Source: Canis aureus
Lineage: Eukaryota > Chordata > Mammalia > Carnivora > Canidae
Direction of reading: 5' to 3'
DNA length: 64,000 nt
NCBI RefSeq assembly: GCF_053574225.1
Contig: NC_135641.1
Location: forward strand, 45,410,097-45,474,096
Position numbers and translations under genes: made by a program
The notes under the pieces: model-generated
What the model was told of the DNA's origin: nothing
Databases searched by the model: none
What the model saw: only the letters and a program-made list of their open reading frames with translations
Part shown: piece by piece, positions 46,046-56,975 of the stretch
Layout of the letters: each line of letters opens with the position of its first letter
How positions within the stretch are numbered: position 1 is the stretch's first letter

Positions 46046-46594
46046 TGGTGGGAAGGATTCTGAAATGGCCCCAAGATTCCCCTGGTGCACAGACCTCCTA
46101 AAATCCCCTCCTCCAGAGTATGGGGGCACGGGGAATGTGACAGGTCCCACCACCCTGAGTTGATCACAAGGGAGACTCTCCTGGGTGGGTCTGACTTCAT
46201 CAAATGAGCTCTTTAAAAGGAGAGACAGCACCCGTGAAATGTTCTCCTGCTGGTCTTGAAGGCAAGGTAACCGTCAGGTGGTGAGAGAAGGAGGACACGT
46301 GGCTAAAGTCTAAATACATCTGGCTGCAAGCCGGTGAGAAAACGGGGCCGTAGTCCTATACCACCAAGACCTGAGCTGTGCCAACAACCTGGATGGGCTT
46401 GGACGAGGGTCCCCCAGGCTCCAGGTGAGACTGTGGCTTGACTGACACTCTAATTTTAACCTTGCGAGACCCCGAGCAGATAACCCATGCTCCCTGCTGA
46501 ACTGCTGACCTATAGAAATGTGGGGTGACCACTGGTATTGCTTACATCACTAAGCGTGTGATAATTCATTGTACAGCAGTGGAAAACTAACACA
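46046..46594 (+). mobile_element. MaLR-type LTR, plus strand
   Basis: Begins with TGGTGGGAAGGATTCTGAAA, continues ATGGCCCCAAGATTCCCCTGG, CACAGACCTCCTAAAATCCC, and ends with GTGGAAAACTAACACA, the TG...CA layout of MLT1-class LTRs. GTTGT flanks it at 46042-46046 and 46595-46599, a plausible 5-bp target duplication that overlaps the first base. Near full length. Confidence 0.75.
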
Positions 46595-47674
46595 GTTGTG
46601 GTTAGGAGCTATCACGGAGAGAAGTTTTGATCACATACAACACCTTTCCACATCACTTTGTGTTGGCTTTGGGACTGGAGACTTTCTCAGAGATTTGGGA
46701 CAAGAATAGAATAAACCAAAAAAAAAAAAAAAATGGAATAAACTCAGGAATACATCATTGAATCCACTGAATATCTCTCCTCTTCAGGTGCAGGATTCTT
46801 ATGTTTTGACTGGTGATTTAGAGAAAGAACACCTCAGATTTTAGGGTTAGTCAAAAGGCTTGCCTCCAAGTCCCACGATCTCCTACAGAGCTTGGCCCAC
46901 AGTCGACACAGTCTAAGTGGAAGCTAGTATCACCGTTGTCATATATGTATATGTAATTATTAATAATTTTCATAAAGACTCTACAACTTAGAGGTTCCTA
47001 CTACATGTGTGCATATTCCTGAGCACAAGAATTCTTCATGTTAAAAACCCCCAAACCTTCAGTATTCCCTGTCCATTTCCAAAGGACAAAAATTATACTG
47101 TGTTTTTTTTCCTATGTCCAAATCAATTTTACTAGAATAAACGGAGGGTGGATGATAGCATTAGTGTTTTTGTCTTTCTTAATGACTGAATCATATTCCC
47201 AAATGATTGAGCTGATTCACCAACAGATGACTTGATTTCAAATATTGTTTGAAAATACCTAATGGCTGCATAACAGAATGTTTAACCATGCTTTGTCGAC
47301 CTCTCCCAATTTTTAAGCTTCAAGATGTTGAAAACCTTTATATCCTCTGCTCCTGTTTAATCACTCAGAAGTTAGAAATAGTACTTGGCTGTGAGTCACA
47401 GAAACTGGAAACACAGAAGCTTAGCCAAATGAAGGTCTTGATTTCTTCACATTATGTGATGTCTAGAGCCAGGCATCACGGGGCTGGTGGGGTAGCTGAG
47501 TACTCCCGGATAACCCAGGCCCCTCCCGTGGCTTCATTCAGCGTCCTTAGTGGATGCATGTGGCCCCCGGGCCCCGGATCCTGTACCACTTTTGGCCTCC
47601 CATCTACTCTCTAAGAAGGAAGGAAGAAGAGTAAGGGCAAAGGAAAATAGTTGTTAGCTAAGTGTACGGTTGCC
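46595..47674. other. Unassigned sequence
   Basis: An A16 run at about 46,718-46,733 is flanked by GAATAAAC on both sides (46,709-46,716; 46,736-46,743), too short to call an insertion. 47,240-47,320 may be an old L1 antisense fragment (ACCTAATGGCTGCATAAC). No gene recognised. Confidence 0.35.
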
Positions 47675-47883
47675 CTTTTTTTTTTTTTTTTTGGCCTTTT
47701 TAAGATTTTATTTATTTGAGAGAAAGAGTGAGGGCGAGCAGGGGGAGGGGCAGAGGGAGAGGGAGAAGCAGACACCCCGCTGAGCAGGGGGCCCAAAGCA
47801 GAGCTGGGTCCCAGGACCTGAGGGTCGTGACCTGAGCCAAAGGCAGATGCTCAACCACTTCACCTGCTGAGTCACCCAGGCCA
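47675..47883 (-). mobile_element. Carnivore SINE (CAN type), minus strand
   Basis: A T18 run, TTAAGATTTTATTTATTTGA, GAGAGGGAGAAGCAGACACC, CGCTGAGCAGGGGGCCCAAA, GGGTCGTGACCTGAGCC and TGCTGAGTCACCCAGGCC. A small extra segment near CAACCACTTCACCTGCTGAG interrupts the head. Confidence 0.9.
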
Positions 47884-48759
47884 CACCCCCACCCCCACCC
47901 CCGCCCGGCACCAGGTTTTCCAGACCAGTGACATCCATTTACATCCCATGGGCCAGAACACATGGCCACTTCTGGCTGCAAGGGGATATTGTATTGTCAG
48001 GACACTTAGCCAGTTTGTTAGTTTTTTGGTCAAGCACTTTGCTGTCCCAAATGGAAGAAGGTGAGAATGGAGAAAAGCCTGAGTCATTGTCATATGTAGC
48101 GTAGGCAGAGATCAGTATTATTTAAGAAAACAGTTTGGACTGTTTAAATTGACAAGCAGCAAAACCAACTATTTCAACATTTCAGTGGTAGGATTGGATA
48201 CTTTAAAACAATGTGACTATACAAGCATTGTCTTGACACGGAAGTGTCATAAGAAACATCTTTGGACTCAAAACAGGGAAATGCAAATAAATTCCATTGG
48301 AAGAGCTGGCTCATACCTCAAATGGTCAAGATCCATCGTACCTTTTGTGGAGTCTTTGTTAAGTGTTGATTCTCGTTAAGTATGGATTTTGAAAGGTAAG
48401 TATTTAAATAACTCAATTTTCTTCTAAAGCCAAGATAAATATTATGGGCATTTAGACAGCAGTAAACCAGATGTCCTAATTTAAAAAAAAAAAAAAAAAA
48501 ACGGTGGAATGGCAATAAGTAAATTGGAAAACATGAAAATTTTCAACACTGGGTTGCGTACTCTATAAAACATGAAGATGCAACGTCTTGGACAAGAGAA
48601 GTGTTGATGTGGCTGAGAACAGCCTTGTAGGCACAGACTCAGGTAGTTTGTTTCTGGCCACTGAGGGAGCAGGTCAGTTGCAACGGAGTTTAATTTGGGG
48701 GAAGGGACGTGCTGAGTGAAGTTGTGACTAGTCACTTCGTCAGCAGCAACATGAACCCT
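47884..48759. other. Unassigned sequence
   Basis: Starts with a (CCCCCA)n-type patch at 47,884-47,905. An A19 run lies at about 48,483-48,501 without element body or clear duplication. No gene recognised. Confidence 0.35.
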
Positions 48760-48975
48760 GTAGGATCGCATTTTCCACAGCGACTAAGACGCAGTCGGTC
48801 TGTAACGAGCATGTGAGGTCCATCTGGGCCTTTGGCTCCCTTGTCTGCAAAGTGGGAGAAACGATCGTACCCGCAGTTGGGCGCATAGGGTTGCGAGAAT
48901 AAGGGCGTCAGTATGTGAAGATCACACGGAATGGGGCTGGTCCCTGGTGAACACTGCTTGAGTTTGTTGTTAAAG
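48760..48975 (+). mobile_element. MIR SINE, plus strand
   Basis: TTTGGCTCCCTTGTCTGCAA, AGTGGGAGAAACGATCGTAC, AGGGTTGCGAGAATAAGGGC and GGTCCCTGGTGAACACTGCT match the 3' half of MIR. Unusually CpG-rich for a MIR. Confidence 0.65.
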
Positions 48976-49998
48976 CACATCCCAAAATAGGGTTAATGGC
49001 ATCCTTTCTTTGGACGGAGTTAGTGTGCAGTTGTCAAATGGTGATTTATTCTTTCTGGTGAGGCTGAGGAATGGCGCTTTAAAATTAAATTTCTGCCTCC
49101 CAGTGTTTTTTCTGGCAACAATAAGGTCATTTCACTTTTGCCCACTGCAGGTCTTAGCGGGATCGTTGGAAACGGATTGAGGGTGAGGGGGTTACGTTCA
49201 CTGAGTCGGGAGGAATCAGCTCTCGTTATGCAGACCTTCCATTTCTCTACTTATTTGTAAAACCTCTATTATCCTTGAGTTTTTCTGCCTTAAAGTTTTG
49301 AGACTAACCATTTACTGCTAAACCTGCTACAGAGGGAGGAGTCGCTGCCTCTGGACGTGCTGTGCCCCTAAGTGCCCGGGCTGGAGGGCCCTGCTGCTGC
49401 CGTCGGTGTCGGCGCTCATCGGACACCCAGACCTTAACAGAAGCAAAGTTATAACCAGGAAACTACGAAAGGACATGCAGTGAAAAGTCACATTTGGTGA
49501 CACGTTAACTCAACTTGGTTGCAAAGTGTCTGGGTCCGAGACATTTTGAGGATGCCGAGGAAAGGCCTGCGGTCACAGAACTGGGCCCAGCCCTGGCTCT
49601 TCCTGGCTGCGTCACCCTTAGGGACCCAGCGTCCGGAGAACCTGTCCTTGGGAGCGGCGGCTCGAGCTCCTGGGACAGAGGGCACCCCGAGGGCGACGGC
49701 TTCCGCGGAGTAGACACTGGCCCCCGCGCCGCACGCCCAGGGACAGGAAGGCCGCAGCTGGACGGGGCCGTGTTCTCGCCACCGACGGCCGCGGGCAGGA
49801 AGGAAAGGGCCAGGGCCACCCGCTCTTTTGAAAGGTGCAACCGAGAAAAACCGGCATTTCTGACGTCGTGTTGCCCCGACCAGGGCCCCCAGGGCTGCAT
49901 GTGGCTGTAGGAATGCTGGGCGCGCTCGCCCCGCAGGCCTGTGCGGCTGCACCTCCGGGCGGGTGGGATGCAGGGCGCAGCGGGACAGCCGTCACCTC
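48976..49998. other. Unassigned sequence ending in a CpG-rich block
   Basis: AT-rich to 49,330, then GC/CpG-rich from about 49,560. Long overlapping open frames on both strands (about 130-200 codons) have no domain. May be the left half of a CpG island later split by the solo LTR. Confidence 0.35.
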
Positions 49999-50516
49999 TG
50001 TTGTGCCCAAGATCGCGAATCCGAGAAACCACCGAGGAGCCGACACCGATGCAAACACACGAGGGTTTATTTACAAGCTTGAGCCTGGGTCCAAGTGCAC
50101 CGGACACAGCGGAGCAGGAACTTGGACCCCGAGACTAAGAAGCGTAGCAGCTTTATAGGGGCCAGTGGCCCATGGGATACGCAGAAAGTTGCGCAGTCAT
50201 GTCGGTCCACACGCAGGTGGCTGATTGAATTACACCTTACCCTATAGGATCCACTTGAGCTGGCCTATTACTTTGGTCAGAATCGGTCGCAGTTTTGGCG
50301 GGCACAAAGCAGGGTTATACATTGTTATGAGCCGATTTCCGAATAGGGTGTGCCCAGCGGCTTGACTCAGTTGGGGCAGCGCCTTAAGCAATAAGCAGGT
50401 CATGTGGGGGTCATAAGGGAGGTGGCGGGTGTAGCACAAAATGGAATCAGTCCTGCTCTGCTTGTCCAGGGGTAGGGGATTTTTGTTAAATTTCCTGGGT
50501 CCCACTCCTCCGCTCA
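49999..50516 (-). mobile_element. Solo retroviral LTR, minus strand
   Basis: On the minus strand it begins TGAGCGGAGG, has a TATA box (TATAAA at 50152-50157), a polyadenylation signal (AATAAA at 50066-50071) and ends GGGCACAACA, so U3, R and U5 are in the right order and size (about 0.52 kb). No primer-binding site follows and no polypurine tract precedes it, so it is a solo LTR left by LTR-LTR recombination. ACCTC occurs at 49994-49998 and 50520-50524, offset three bases from the right end, and is a candidate target duplication. Family (probably class I) is inferred. A 91-codon open frame in U3 is not called as a gene. Confidence 0.8.
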
Positions 50517-52640
50517 CTTACCTCCGTCCTCGGCACAGGGTGAAACCCCGACCCGCCGGGAGGAGCTCAGCGCTTTCATCCCGTTTCTCAGTGTCACCAA
50601 GGTGCCACGGCCATGCGGTCAGCCCGTCGCCGTGGGTCCGCGGGCGCGAGCTGCGCGAGGGGTCTGCAACCCCGCTGCCCCCTCTGGGGGAGCCGCCGGG
50701 ACCGCGGCCTTGGGAGCTGCCCGATGGCTTTCCTGAGGCCCCCGGCGATAAGCGGCGTAGGGCCGGGGGCCACGGAGCCGGGCGGCTTCATCGCAGGGGC
50801 GCACAGTGAGCTGTGCTCCGAGGCTGCGGACCCCTGGAGCCACCGAGCCGTCGGCACGCTCCCCGCTCCGTGTGGCATTCCCGGGGGGCTGCTGGGCTCA
50901 GACGAGTGGTGAGGTGCACGCGGGGTGTGCGCGCCCGCGCTTGTATGTGTGGGGAGCAGCGTAGGTTGGGCTGGGCCCAATTCTGGGGTAAATACCGTGG
51001 CTCCATGGAGAGAGGGTCCTAGGCCACACCGTGAGGGACCGTGGCGGGGACTGTCTGGGGACCCCAAGGGGCAGAAACAAAACTAGCGACTGGAGCTTGT
51101 CGGTGAGGACCACGAGCTGTCCACGGCTTCGGAGGAGAGGCCGCGGGGCGGGCGCTGCGGGGGGCGGCGGTGGCCCCGATCACTGAGCTCCAGCGGCACC
51201 GGGAGGCCGAGGTCCGCGGGGGTGCAGACCCTCCACCCGCGCACGTCGCCTCCGGCCTTCTCCAGTGACGAGTGTCCCCCAGACTCCTGATGACACAGTA
51301 GCCGCATGGCACCGGCCAAGGGAGTCAGAGCCCCAGGAAAGGCAGCCTGAGGCCGGTTAGTGCTCCCGACGGCGCGGCCGGGAAACCAGCTGTTGTCGCG
51401 GGGCTGATGGCGGGCGGTGCCGGAGGTGGGTGGCTCGGGGACGACACGGGAAACGGGCAGGCAGGCTGCACGGCCACGGGGCTGGAGGCCGGGTGTGGCA
51501 CAGCCCGGCGCTCGGGCTCCCGGGTCCCTGGTCCTCGCGTGTCGCCCTGCCCGCCGGCCCGCGGCCTCGAGTGCTCAGCAGGGCTGCCCGCCGTCGGACC
51601 TGCGCTGGGCCCAGCCTCGGCACCCTGTCCCCGTTGACCACACAGACGCGTTGGGCGCTGTGTTTTCAGAGTGGCAGCCCCTGCACACTGGGCGGCCCCG
51701 AGGTCCCGGCGGCAGGACAGGTGCCCCCGCCACGGCCACGCAGCAGCTCGGGTGGCAGGGCAGTGAGGGGCCCGAGGCCTTGGGGCGGCTGCTCCATGCG
51801 GGGTCCCGCTGCTGCAGCTGGCGGCCCCAGGTCGCGGCTGACCCTGGGCTGCAGAGGCCAGACTCCCAGACTGACGCCCCCGGGCCGGTGTGTCCTCACC
51901 TGAGCACAAGAGCCGCGGGTTGGTCGTCGGATTTGCGCCTTGGCCCGGGGCACACCCGAGTCACCGGCCACCACGCAGGCCTGCAGCCGGCCGGGTACAG
52001 GTGGCTGGCGGGGGGGACGGCAGTGGCCAGCAGCGGGCTGGCGCCTCGCGGGGAGCCGGGCAGGACCTGAGAGGGGCCTCTGGCCCACCCTGTTCAGGGG
52101 GCCCGTGTAGCGCTGCACCCCCCGGCCTCCCCCCTCGGCCTCCCGCCCGCCCAGCCTCAGTCCGGGCGAAGGCCACCAAGTGGCCCCGGCCATGCTCGGT
52201 CCCAGTCGGCCGTGCTCACTGCGCAGCGGGGCCAGGTCCCCAGACTCCCTGGGTGCGGGTGCTCGTGCCCGTCAGTGCCGCCTGCACCAGCACCCTGCCC
52301 ACAGCACATGCCGCACACACGCAGGTGCACCTCCCAGAGGGGACGGCGGCACCAGGCCCGAGCCACCAGCGCGGGGGCGGGTGGGGGGTGGCCCGGGTCC
52401 AGAAGCTGCACACCTGCTCCTCCGAGGTGCTGACCGCACCTCACCGGCCGCCCGACCCCGCGCCAGCCCTTGCACCCACGAGGTGGGCCACGGGTGCTCG
52501 AGGACACGCGTGACGCCGTGGTGGCCGCACAGGCCAACGGCCCCGGCCGGTGTGTGTCCCTGGGCTGCAGCTCCTCGGGCCCGCGCTTCTGTCGACGTGC
52601 AGCTAATCCCACACTCGCCCCTCCGGCTTCTAATAAATGT
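50517..52640. promoter_or_regulatory. Large CpG-rich block
   Basis: About 2.1 kb of strongly GC- and CG-rich DNA, the largest in the window. Both strands stay open for 150-215 codons in several frames, which is expected when stop codons are rare; no frame shows a recognisable domain or clear initiation context. AATAAA at 52632-52637, in CTTCTAATAAATGTG, could end a plus-strand transcript. Candidate CpG-island promoter or terminal exon of an unrecognised gene. Confidence 0.4.
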
Positions 52641-52644
52641 GAAG

Positions 52645-52872
52645 AAGAGCGGATGCAGGGCACCCGGGGGGCTCGGGCGGTGAAGCACCCACCTTGGGCT
52701 CGGGTCACGATCTCGGGTCCTGGGACGGAGCCGGGGGCCCTGCTCAGTGGGGCGCCTGCTTCGCCCTCTCCCTCTGCCCCCGGCCCCCACTCCTGTGCAC
52801 ACACACTCTCTCTCTCTCTCCCTCACGTTCTCTTGCTCTCAAATCAATAAATCTTTAAAAAACACACAAATA
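52645..52872 (+). mobile_element. Carnivore SINE (CAN type), plus strand
   Basis: GGGCACCCGGGGGGCTCGGG, TTGGGCTCGGGTCACGATCTC, GGCGCCTGCTTCGCCCTCTC, a (CT)n run and AATCAATAAATCTTTAAAAA. Flanks ATAAATGTGA and ATAAACGTGA are a candidate target duplication. Confidence 0.88.
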
Positions 52873-53269
52873 AATAAACGTGAGTTGGGCCTCGTGAGCC
52901 CTTCTCGGGAGGCTGAAGTGGCTGCTACCTCCCGAGGCTCCCGGGCCGAGTGAAGGCCTTTCCCCTTGGACGTCTCACTTGTCCCCCAAAACGGTGCCGG
53001 GAGATGCGAGCCTGTCCCTCTGTCCCATCCCCACCCCCACCCCCGGCCCTCCTCTCCTGATGGCTCTTAGGTCGGACGAGAGCGGTGCCCACATTTCACA
53101 CCCTGGAGAGACCGAGCGAGGCGCAGCGGCGGGCCCCCCTCGGTGCCCATCATGCAAGGCTCTTAGAGGCTGTTTCCTATGACTGAGCGCCGTCACCAAT
53201 GATAAATCTCATAATGATGCCAAGACCAAGGTTATCCTGCACCAACTGTGGTCGCCTCCTCCCACGTGT
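52873..53269. other. Unassigned sequence
   Basis: GC-rich, decreasing rightward. Nothing recognised. Confidence 0.35.
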
Positions 53270-53495
53270 CATAATACTAGCAGCTGGCATTTGCCCAAGG
53301 CGTGGCGGTCTGGAGAGTACTTTCCTGTGAATTACCCATTGTGTTCCTCTTACCATCACCCGTGTCATTCTACGGATAGCAACCTGAGGCCTGGAGAGGA
53401 TAAGAGATTGGCCCGGGATCACGCAGGGGGCGTGAGGAGCCAGGAGGGGAGGCCAGGCTTCTGACTCTAGAGCCAGCGGGCCTACCCAACCCGGG
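53270..53495 (-). mobile_element. MIR SINE, minus strand
   Basis: AATACTAGCAGCTGGCATTT, CATTCTACGGATAGCAACCT, GAGGCCTGGAGAGGATAAGA and GGCTTCTGACTCTAGAGCC follow the MIR reverse complement. Confidence 0.8.
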
Positions 53496-53582
53496 CAAGC
53501 TTCCTACCCTTTTCTGAGAGCCACAGGAGCCAGCCAAGGCCCTGTGGTGATGAGTGTGCCAGACGGGCATCAAGGGACTGTG

Positions 53583-53772
53583 ATTTTTTATTTAATTTAA
53601 TTTAGAGAGTGAGAGCATGAGTGAGGAGAGGGGCAGAGGGAGGGAGAGAATCTTAAGCAGAGTCCACTGAGTGTGCAGGCCGACCTGGGGCTCAATCTCA
53701 TGACCCTGAAATCATGACTTGAGTTGAAATCAAGAGTCTGATGCTCAACCCAGTGAGTCACCCAGGCGCCCC
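53583..53772 (-). mobile_element. Carnivore SINE (CAN type), minus strand
   Basis: TTTAATTTAATTTAGAGAGTG, GAGGGGCAGAGGGAGGGAGA, GGGGCTCAATCTCATGACCC, GAAATCATGACTTGAGTTGA and GTGAGTCACCCAGGCGCCCC. A 10-bp duplication AGGGACTGTG/AGGGACGGTG flanks it at 53573-53582 and 53773-53782. Confidence 0.93.
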
Positions 53773-53799
53773 AGGGACGGTGCTTTCGTTGTTATTTTG

Positions 53800-53945
53800 T
53801 TGCCCCCAGTTGTGTGATCTTAGGAACTTCTTAACTCATCTAGGCTTCAGGTTCCTCTTTTCTAAGGGGATTGAGAGGCCGGTGTTTGTCACTGGGATGG
53901 CTTCATGCGGGCGTTTCCAAGGCCCTGTAAATGCCTGACAGACGG
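53800..53945 (+). mobile_element. MIR fragment, plus strand
   Basis: GTTGTGTGATCTTAGGAACT, TCTTAACTCATCTAGGCTTC, GGTTCCTCTTTTCTAAGGGG match the centre of MIR. Confidence 0.65.
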
Positions 53946-55265
53946 CAGGGAGGCAGAGGCTGACCTTTGACCATTCCTAACTCCTGTTTTCAAATTTCTG
54001 AGCTCATTTCAATAGTATCTTAGCTCAACTGTTATAAACGTGAAATTGCAGTGTTGTTGGAGGAACCAGATGGCCATAGAGAAGGAGCACTAGTTTTGCA
54101 AACTTTATCCTTCACCCGATTTGGAAGACAAAACAAAGTCAAAGAGGCCAAGGACGGATGGAGCTGGAAGGCCTTTTTTTTTTTTTTTTTTTTTTTTTAG
54201 GAGAGTCATTAGTATGCTGTTGGCACCTCTCACCCATGGGGTGGGCAGAGAACGCTAGCAGCGGACCATCGGCACACTTTCCCTCACCCGTGATCAGTGA
54301 GCAGGGCTTCAGGGAGGCCCCTTGGAGTACTTGGTCTGTGCCTCCTGCAGTTTGAGGAGACCCCATGGACCTACATCCGGCTCCCCCTGTCAGAGACCCA
54401 GACTGAATGGATATAATTTTAGCCCAAAGCAAAGAAATAAGAGGAAAGAAATAAGATGTTATAATTAACTTGTATAAATAAACATATGGTGCACACGTAA
54501 AAATTGTATTTAGAAGTCTAGAAACATTTAAACTAGCACCAGGATGTCTTGCAGACCTCCCGGACCCCTAAGCACCCAGGTATTATAGATTATTGAGAGA
54601 CGTTTAGGCCATTTCACAAACCCTCTTATTGTGCTGAAAGGACATCCATTGCTTTCATATCCAAAGTTCCACTAATCTAAAGACGACTTCGTATTAGGTA
54701 AACCTTAAGATCACAAAAGGTGATATTATATTACGAAAAGTACAAAAAAGGAAATCGTGACACGTGACCAACCCTCTGGTCTTTAAGCAGAAATTTTAGT
54801 TCCCAGTTAATGGACTACGAGGACTTCAGAAGAATCACCTTCGTGCATCAAGTTTTACAGATGATGCAGGACTTCCACATTAATCATGTCGTTTAATTCT
54901 TCCTGGATCGGGTGCTGCTGTTACCAGGACACAATGTGGCCTTGGAGAGTTCCACATTATAGGATGTTCAGGACCGTTTGATCATGAATGTGAGAAACCC
55001 AAAACTGTCTTATGTAAGAAAGGTGATTGAGTGGGAGAGTACTGATGTGATTTTTTGTTGTTGTTATTGTTTTTTTTTTTTCCTTCCATAGACTTCTAGA
55101 AAGCATTGAAGAATCCATACATTGGGAGAGCCAACGTATAGGTGGGTTATGGGTACTTCCAGCCAGGCGCTAGCAGTTGGCCAGGGCTCTTCTCTAGATG
55201 TTGGCTGCATTCTCTCTCATTTCAGACTAGCTTTCTCCACGTGGCGGGACACGTACTTGCCAGAA
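53946..55265. other. Unassigned sequence with poly-T run
   Basis: A long T run lies at about 54,174-54,199 without element body. AT-rich unique-looking sequence otherwise. No gene recognised. Confidence 0.35.
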
Positions 55266-55278
55266 GCACCTGAGTTTT

Positions 55279-55482
55279 TTTTTTTTTTTAATTTTATTTA
55301 TTTATTTATTTTTTATTTATGATAGTCACACAAAGAGAGAGAGAGAGGGAGGCAGAGACACAGGCAGAGGGAGAAGCAGGCTCCATGCACTGGGAGCCCA
55401 ATGTGGGATTCGATCCCGGGTCTCCAGGATCACACCCTGGGCCAAAGGCACGCGCCAAACCTCTGTGCCACCCAGGGATCCT
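55279..55482 (-). mobile_element. SINEC_Cf SINE, minus strand
   Basis: TTATTTATTTATTTTTTATT, ATGATAGTCACACAAAGAGA, GGCTCCATGCACTGGGAGCC, CGGGTCTCCAGGATCACACC and GTGCCACCCAGGGATCC. An exact 13-bp duplication GCACCTGAGTTTT lies at 55266-55278 and 55483-55495. Close to the canid consensus, so young. Confidence 0.96.
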
Positions 55483-55495
55483 GCACCTGAGTTTT

Positions 55496-56568
55496 ATAGC
55501 GAAGTGTGGACCTACAGGAAAGAGATTATTCAACTTGTACTTCATTTCAAGACCACAGGCCCCCAAGAAGCCTGTGAGTGAGTGAGCACTTGCTCGGGAG
55601 CTGGGCCCTCATATGGGCATATGGTGGCTCCTGTGGCAAAAATGTATTATGGAGTTGTGGGAATAAAGGTAGGGAGGGGACCAATTCCTGGGGAGGATGC
55701 TCTAGGCCGAAAATCCCATAGGCTCGTACTCTGTACCGTGCACTGGTGGCCTATCAGCACAACCCTCAAGTCCATAGAAACTGAAGTTATGCTCGGCTTC
55801 CCCAGGAGAATGGCTGGATATTGCGGAAACTGCACAGGTCATTACCTCCAAGGAGGCCACATCTTCCCCACCTCATGCCTCCCCAAGGAGGTAGGCCTTT
55901 TCTGAATGGTCTGTGTATTCAAGCCTGGGATCAACATGGTGGGGGTTTGTTCTTGAGCTCCTAGTTTAAGGGTAAAACTGGTTAGAAAAGGACTATGAGA
56001 AAATTACTATTTCCTTATATGACAAGTGTCCGATGAGACAAGGATGAAGGTTCTGGCTGGAGTTGAAACTCCAAGTGCTTAGTCTTCCTAGGAAGGTCTA
56101 TCTGCAGATGTTTCAACCTTCTTCCAAGGGGGAGGGGACCACAATTCTAGGAACTAAAAAGAGGAATTGTTTGGTGAGAATTGTCTGGTTCCCAGGCAGG
56201 GGTCAGGTGCGACCAGGCCTAGATAGCTGTGACGGAGCGTACGAGGCTGGCATCAGAGGTCTGTTCTTTGGGAGCTTAGCATGGTGCTGGTGCAGTTTGT
56301 TGTAATCACTTCCTTTTATTTCTCTGATCTCTCTGAAGCAGGGGCAGATTTCAGTTGTGCTGGAGGGAACTTCCACCCTCACCTCCACCCCCCATCCAAA
56401 CCCTCTGACATTCTGTGTCCATTCTTTATGGGAGGAGCCTAATATCCATGGGGTTAGCTTGGTAGTGCTCTGGAATAACGGTGAGAAAATTCCAAGGGCC
56501 AGGAGAACCCCCCTTTCGTGGTTGGTAATTACGCTAATGGGAGGAAGCTGTATTCGGTGTTTGGAAGC
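55496..56568. other. Unassigned sequence
   Basis: The plus strand is open for about 107 codons at 55,582-55,905 at ordinary GC content; I see no domain. A 25-bp stretch at 55,882-55,906 recurs exactly at 57,338-57,362. Confidence 0.35.
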
Positions 56569-56975
56569 TGTGATGGCTGATTTTACGTATCAACTTGGCT
56601 GGGCCATAGTGCCCAGTTGCTTGGTAAGACCTCATTCTGGATGTTTCCGTGAAGGCGTTTTTGAATGAGGTGAACATTTAAATCGGTGGACGTTGAGTAA
56701 AGCAGATCCCCCTCCATAATGTGGGTGGGCCTCATCCAATTGTTTGAAAGCCTGGAGAGAACAAAGACCAGCCTCCTGTGAGCGAGAAGAAACTGGACGG
56801 GCAGCCATCCTTTGGACTGCTCCCTGGGTCTTCGGCCTGTCCTACAGGTTCGCATTTACCAAGCCTCCACAACTGCATGAGCCACGTCCTTAAAACAGAT
56901 CTCTTCTCTCCATACGCACACGGGCGTGCACACATCCCATCGGGCCTGTGTATGTGGAGAACCCTAATTAGCACA
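56569..56975 (+). mobile_element. MaLR-type LTR, plus strand
   Basis: Order: TGTGATGGCTGATTTTACGT, ATCAACTTGGCTGGGCCATA, CATTCTGGATGTTTCCGTG, GTGGACGTTGAGTAAAGCAG, CATAATGTGGGTGGGCCTCA, GCCTCCACAACTGCATGAGC, and the end GAGAACCCTAATTAGCACA. TG...CA ends with GAAGC before and GGAGC after as a 5-bp duplication with one mismatch. Near complete, non-coding. Confidence 0.8.

Noticed and set aside
46709..46743. A16 run flanked by GAATAAAC as a tail-only insertion
   Set aside because: The 8-base flank is short and A-rich, so chance is likely; kept only as a possible member of the series.
48483..48501. Poly-A run as a processed pseudogene tail
   Set aside because: No gene-like body upstream and no flanking direct repeat longer than a few bases.
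50242..50513. 91-codon open frame on the minus strand
   Set aside because: It lies wholly in the U3 of the solo LTR and is not a host gene; U3 frames of this size are common.
51417..52070. 217-codon plus-strand open frame in the large CpG block
   Set aside because: Matched by equally long minus-strand frames and lacking any domain; composition effect is the simpler reading.
54174..54199. Poly-T run as a minus-strand retrotransposon tail
   Set aside because: No element body and no target duplication could be found on either side.
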